Below, in pieces: positions 60,181 through 64,000 of a stretch of 64,000 bases of DNA; position 1 is the stretch's first letter; each line of letters starts with the position of its first letter. The stretch is taken from positions 1 to 64,000 of the forward strand of contig NZ_RBEE01000010.1 in the NCBI RefSeq assembly GCF_003725795.1, in the 5' to 3' direction. The position numbers were made by a program, and so were the translations under genes. The notes beneath the pieces were generated by a model. The model was not told the origin of the DNA. It worked only from the letters and a program-made list of their open reading frames with translations, and made no database searches. This DNA comes from Pedobacter jejuensis. GTDB taxonomy: Bacteria; Bacteroidota; Bacteroidia; Sphingobacteriales; Sphingobacteriaceae.

Positions 60181-61941
60181 TTATTTTACAAATTGAATAT
60201 AGCTAAAATTATAACCACCTGTATCTGAAATAACCCTTATAACCTGTTTACCAGCAGCAATAGGAATATTTGGCAAATCGAAGGTTGCGAACTTTTTTGC
60301 TCCACCGGTTTTTGGAACCTGAATGCCTGAAGCAACAGTTTTTCCGTTGATGGATATGCTTAGTTTGCCATCAACATTGGCAGATGCGGTATTTAATTTC
60401 AAAGTGTAATTTCCTTTTGATGCTACATTTACGGAGTATTGCAACCACTCTCCTTTTTCAATGCTATTAACAAAATACTTCTCATACAAAACAGAATCTT
60501 TCGAAATGTCAACTCCATCGTTTCTATATATTCGGCCACGATTACCTGCTGTTCTTTTATTGGTTACGGTATGGTAATCTGCTGTATCCAAATCGAAATA
60601 GGCAAAGTTGTTTTTTCCTAAATCGTAATCAACTGCATAAATTATAGCGCCGTTTTTTATATTGTTTGCTTTAAAAGATTTAGTTTCATTTGAATGCGGC
60701 TGGCGAATCATGGCATCGATAACATCTTTATGGATGATTGTATTTTCTAATTTAGTATAAATCGCTAATTCCATTAAACCACTATAAACATTGCTTTCTT
60801 TTGGTTTGTCGCCACCATTATTTATGTAATTTACTACACTATTGTAATTTGGGTTGGAGCGAATTTCCATCGGATTATTAAAGCCAACTTTTTTTAATGG
60901 CCACCAAGCCCAACCAATATTATTTCGTTCTAAAAGGCTGATAGCATCCGTAAACCAGGTATTGGAATTCTCACCAGTTTCGCCTAGCCATACTGGCACG
61001 TTTTGCTCATCTCTGGCTTTTATCATATTTGATATGGAAGCCTGGTCGTTATAATTCCAATATTTATGAAAGCTAAGCACCATATTTTTATCCCACAAAG
61101 GAAAAATACCATTGTAGTTGTTTCCCCAACCGTTACCTTCTATAATTATGATGTGCTTATCATCAACAGTACGTATTGCTTTGGTAATATCTACCATTAG
61201 TTTTCTTAGCGGAGCATTTACCTTTTCTTTGGTTCCATTTTTATCATCAGCAGGATTTGAAAAACCATAATTAGGCTCATTAATGATGTCGTAAGCTCCA
61301 ATCCATTCTTCATTTTTATATCGCTCGGCTAGCTTTGCCCAAAGTGCAATTGTTTTTTGCTGATTGGCTTCGCTTTCCCAAAGCATCGGTTTTGAATCGT
61401 CTCTATCTGCGATATTGGTATCATTTCCTTGTCCGCCGGGTGTTGCATGCAAATCCAAAATCAGGTACATTTTATTGGCTTTACACCAGGCAAGCAAACT
61501 ATCTGTTAAAGCAAAACCCCTATCCAACCAGGTATTTTTGCCAGCCACAGGTTCCTTTTCTACGGGTAAAGTATACAAGTTATAATGCATGGGTAAACGA
61601 ACAGAGTTAAATCCCCAAGCTTTTAAAGAATCGATATCAATTTTTCGGGTATGGTTATTTAACCAGGCATCGTAAAACTCTTGGGTTTGTCTAGCGCCCA
61701 TTAAATCTTCGAGATTTTCTCTAATTTTATGTTGTTGCCCGTCTTTATTTATTTTTAGCATGTAGCCTTCCTGCAACATCCATCCACCTAAACCGAAGCC
61801 ACGAAGTAAAATATTCTCGCCTTTGGCATTAACAATTTTCTTTCCATCGGCCTTTAAAAAGCCTTGGGCAACAGACTGAAATGATAACAGCGTTAAGCCA
61901 AGAAAGCACACAAGCTGAATACGCTTTTGAAATTGGAGCAT
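60181..61941 (-). CDS. Glycoside hydrolase family 5 with C-terminal CBM6
   Basis: A 586-residue exported glycanase. The GH5 barrel (about 20-375) has the early LRGFGLGGWMLQEGYML, NSVRLPMHYNLYT, ILDLHATPGGQGND, acid/base Glu in DIINEPNYG, HKYWNYN and nucleophile Glu in WLGETGENSN. The C-terminal CBM6-type domain (about 440-586) has GEWLQYSVNV and KQVIRVISDTGGYNFSYIQF. The specificity is likely a beta-glucan or related polymer. The Met at 61941 gives a standard signal peptide (FQSVAQ); another Met lies 6 codons upstream. It is 40 bp after the GH30 gene. Confidence 0.9.
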   Translation of the reverse strand: MLQFQKRIQLVCFLGLTLLSFQSVAQGFLKADGKKIVNAKGENILLRGFGLGGWMLQEGYMLKINKDGQQHKIRENLEDLMGARQTQEFYDAWLNNHTRKIDIDSLKAWGFNSVRLPMHYNLYTLPVEKEPVAGKNTWLDRGFALTDSLLAWCKANKMYLILDLHATPGGQGNDTNIADRDDSKPMLWESEANQQKTIALWAKLAERYKNEEWIGAYDIINEPNYGFSNPADDKNGTKEKVNAPLRKLMVDITKAIRTVDDKHIIIIEGNGWGNNYNGIFPLWDKNMVLSFHKYWNYNDQASISNMIKARDEQNVPVWLGETGENSNTWFTDAISLLERNNIGWAWWPLKKVGFNNPMEIRSNPNYNSVVNYINNGGDKPKESNVYSGLMELAIYTKLENTIIHKDVIDAMIRQPHSNETKSFKANNIKNGAIIYAVDYDLGKNNFAYFDLDTADYHTVTNKRTAGNRGRIYRNDGVDISKDSVLYEKYFVNSIEKGEWLQYSVNVASKGNYTLKLNTASANVDGKLSISINGKTVASGIQVPKTGGAKKFATFDLPNIPIAAGKQVIRVISDTGGYNFSYIQFVK

Positions 61942-61981
61942 TATATATTTTGAATACATAGTAGAATTATTGTGGGTTATT

Positions 61982-63385
61982 TTACCAGATGTAGGTTGAA
62001 ACGGAACCTTTTTCTAAAGTTGTAGAAACTATTTTTCCATTATAACTGATGTTGAAAGTTGTATTTGTACTACCGGTATTGGCAACGATTAAAATCTTCT
62101 TTCCATCGGGTGTTTTAAATGCGACATTTGATAAACCCGAAGGTTCATTTGATGCGATGCGAACAGAACCCGGACGAACAAATTTAGATGCATGTGCAAC
62201 AGAATAATAAGCTAAGTTTCTGCTTACTTTATCTTTATCGATAGTTACCGCACCTTGGCAAGTTGGGCAACCGCCTCTATCTGTAAACGGTTTATTTTCC
62301 AAATCGGCGGCTAAATTCCACTCTAAAACATTTCTGCTCCAATTACGTGTTGCGCCAATTATTAATCTTTTAACCGGGTTGATAATATTTATGGTTGATG
62401 AACCAGGTTCCTCTACAACCATTTGTTCAGAAAAGTAAATGTTCTTATCAGGATGGGCATTGTGTACATCGGTTAATGCTTCAATTTTTCCACCATATAA
62501 ATGAAATGCAGAGCCATCGATATATTTTTTAGCTTCAGGATCATCCAAAATTGAAATTGGATAATCAGGTCTATCGGCATTATGATCGTAAATAATAATT
62601 TTAGTTTTTAATCCGGCTTTTTCGAAAGCAGGTCCAAGATTTTTCTTTACAAAAATAGCTTGATCTGGAGCAACCATTAATAAACTTGGATTATTACCTG
62701 GATGCAGTGGCTCATTTTGAACGGTAATGGCATCAATCGTAATGCCTTCTTTTTTCATTTCTTGCACATATTTCACTAAGTATTTGGCATAAACTTCATA
62801 AAATTCGGGCTTTAACATTCCTCCACGAGCGTCGTATGCTGTTTTCATCCATAAGGGAGGAGACCATGGCGAGCCCAAGATTTTTATCTTTGGATTTATC
62901 GCAAGGATTTCCTTCATCACCGGAATAACATCAGCTTTATCTAAACCTAAATCGAATTTTGCCTGCTGTAAATCTGTTTCTCCTTCGGGCAAATCATTAT
63001 AAGAAAATACTTTTTCATTCAAATCTGAAGCACCAATACTTAGACGGATATAACTGACACCAATATTGTTTCCATCCGTTGCGAAAAGTTCTTTAAGCAA
63101 AGCGGCTCTGGCAAGTGCCGACATTTTAATGATGTGTTGCGCACTTCCACCCGTTAATGTATAACCAAATCCATCAATTGGTTGGTAAGTTTCTTTATCA
63201 TTTACAATGATGGTTGGGTTTTTATTCTGCTCAGATGAAAATTTTAGCACCGCAGTTTGTTTGGTAAACAATACTGATCTATCTGCCTTGGTAAGCCATG
63301 AACTTACATTATTTTGTGCAGTTGATTGTAGCGTTGAAATGCTACACATAACAGCAAAACAATAGCTTATCGCCTTAAATTTCAT
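61982..63385 (-). CDS. Glycoside hydrolase family 30
   Basis: A 467-residue exported enzyme of the GH30 (glucosylceramidase-like) family. Motifs are QPIDGFGYTLTGGSA, SYIRLSIGASDLNEKVFSYND, LGSPWSPPLWMKTA, acid/base Glu in TVQNEPLHPGN and nucleophile Glu in YFSEQMV. The C-terminal beta domain closes the barrel. Bacteroidota GH30 enzymes in SusCD loci often cut beta-1,6-glucan, so that is the favoured substrate. It lies between susD and GH5 on the same strand. Confidence 0.93.
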   Translation of the reverse strand: MKFKAISYCFAVMCSISTLQSTAQNNVSSWLTKADRSVLFTKQTAVLKFSSEQNKNPTIIVNDKETYQPIDGFGYTLTGGSAQHIIKMSALARAALLKELFATDGNNIGVSYIRLSIGASDLNEKVFSYNDLPEGETDLQQAKFDLGLDKADVIPVMKEILAINPKIKILGSPWSPPLWMKTAYDARGGMLKPEFYEVYAKYLVKYVQEMKKEGITIDAITVQNEPLHPGNNPSLLMVAPDQAIFVKKNLGPAFEKAGLKTKIIIYDHNADRPDYPISILDDPEAKKYIDGSAFHLYGGKIEALTDVHNAHPDKNIYFSEQMVVEEPGSSTINIINPVKRLIIGATRNWSRNVLEWNLAADLENKPFTDRGGCPTCQGAVTIDKDKVSRNLAYYSVAHASKFVRPGSVRIASNEPSGLSNVAFKTPDGKKILIVANTGSTNTTFNISYNGKIVSTTLEKGSVSTYIW

Positions 63386-63452
63386 ATTGGCAAGTGGATT
63401 AAATTAACAATTTAGGGTTTATTTTTGAGCGTAAAAAGTTCTTCATTAAGAG

Positions 63453-63530
63453 AAAAGCTGTATCAAAAAATCTAAGTTTTAGTTTTCCTAAGAAACTAAT
63501 TTTCTTATTTGATTTATGATACAGCCTTTT
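63453..63530 (-). terminator. Possible terminator or attenuator between susD and GH30
   Basis: agctgtatca and tgatacagcctttt form a stem with a long loop, and the minus strand ends in T residues. Partial termination here would lower expression of the glycosidases relative to susD. Confidence 0.4.
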
Positions 63531-63537
63531 TAAAAAA

Positions 63538-64000
63538 TTATTTAGTACCTCCGTACTCTTTGTTTTGTTGGATTTTGGTGTTGTTTAATTCTGCCTGAGG
63601 AATAGGGAAAATTTCATTTTTATTGGCTGTGAAACCTTTATAAGCCAATACTGTTGCGGCTTTACCCCAACGAACCAAATCAAGAAAACGATGACCTTCG
63701 CCTGCCAACTCGGCTCTTCTTTCTCTCATAATGTTATCCATGGTAACTGCAACCGGGTTTAAACCTACACGAGCTCTTACTGCATTAAACAATTGATAAG
63801 CACGACTTCCTGCACCTACTGCACCACCACTTTGCAAGATAGCTTCTGCTTCTAACATGTAAGTATCGGCCAAACGAATTTCGTACGAATCTTGAGGAAA
63901 ATTCAACTCTGTTTGTCCTGTAGGTGCTTTATCAGCAACGCGACCAATGGTTTTTTCTAAAAAGTAACCACTGTTTTGGTAACCTTTTTCGTAAGTAGCA
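63538..64000 (-). CDS. SusD/RagB-family nutrient-binding lipoprotein, C-terminal part
   Basis: The last about 154 residues of a SusD-like outer-membrane binding protein, cut by the window edge. EIRLADTYMLEAEAIL is the SusD TPR-like helix, followed by RARVGLNPV, ERRAELAGEGHRFLDLVRWGKA and the final NEIFPIPQAELNNTK typical of the family end. SusD proteins capture glycans for a SusC TonB transporter, which must lie upstream outside the window. With GH30 and GH5 behind it, this is the tail of a polysaccharide utilisation locus. Confidence 0.93.
   Translation of the reverse strand, partial: ATYEKGYQNSGYFLEKTIGRVADKAPTGQTELNFPQDSYEIRLADTYMLEAEAILQSGGAVGAGSRAYQLFNAVRARVGLNPVAVTMDNIMRERRAELAGEGHRFLDLVRWGKAATVLAYKGFTANKNEIFPIPQAELNNTKIQQNKEYGGTK

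Noticed and set aside
1..64000. tRNA, rRNA or known riboswitch genes
   Set aside because: None could be recognised on either strand by eye; absence is not proven without a covariance search.

Overview
The window is AT-rich chromosomal DNA from a member of the Bacteroidota, most likely Sphingobacteriaceae (Pedobacter-like). The evidence is a SusD/RagB protein, a TonB-dependent receptor with a carboxypeptidase-like N-terminal domain and a DUF4249 partner, an OstA-like protein, a SurA cluster, bacillithiol synthesis (BshA), the TAnnTTTG type of -7 promoter element, and the near absence of Shine-Dalgarno sequences. No rRNA, tRNA or CRISPR array was found. The genus is an inference from gene content, not from a marker gene.

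Layout. 1-233 is the right end of an IS3-family element that sits inside a copy of a dispersed intergenic repeat. 0.5-5.7 kb carries a BON lipoprotein, a BON/SH3 protein, uvrA and an OMPLA-like outer-membrane protein. 6.1-10.5 kb is an accessory island: a tyrosine recombinase followed by two complete and one broken integron-type gene cassettes, then insertion-sequence debris and a YdeI-like gene. 10.6-33.7 kb is mostly core: a flavodoxin-reductase-type oxidoreductase, a lytic transglycosylase, an RsuA/RluB pseudouridine synthase with a long repetitive basic N-terminus, a lactonase, GH35, bshA, tilS, an OstA-like protein, rdgB, a HolD-like protein, a short SurA paralog, surA, moxR, a GDPD-fold protein lacking both catalytic histidines, a glutaminyl-cyclase-like M28 enzyme and cysS. 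33.9-34.8 kb is a non-coding tandem array of about 300-bp units. 34.9-44.9 kb has msrA, a 2-oxoglutarate oxygenase, a Crp/Fnr regulator followed by a fast-evolving cluster of small lipoprotein and membrane genes with pseudogenes, then a serine hydrolase and an amidohydrolase. 44.9-46.1 kb is a second repeat array related to the first. 46.1-54.5 kb has mutL, two rhomboid proteases, an EEP-family phosphatase, a nitroreductase and a large MG2-type surface protein. 54.7-64 kb, all on the minus strand, has a hydroxyacid dehydrogenase, a TonB receptor with a frameshifted DUF4249 gene, a seven-haem cytochrome, GH5-CBM6, GH30 and the C-terminal part of SusD, which looks like part of a beta-glucan utilisation locus.

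The most interesting system is the cassette array at 7.38-9.4 kb. The first bases of each cassette are the reverse complement of a box just after its gene, and each gene is followed by a long imperfect palindrome that ends at the next GTT junction. This is the geometry of integron attC sites. The upstream recombinase lacks the insertion typical of IntI, ends in an IntI-like SPLD motif, and has an extra N-terminal domain that resembles HARP. The second system of interest is the Crp/Fnr gene at 37.8 kb and two promoters with an FNR-like box at an identical distance from a TAnnTTTG element. They control, or once controlled, duplicated small lipoproteins with a conserved Cys-containing C-terminal peptide.
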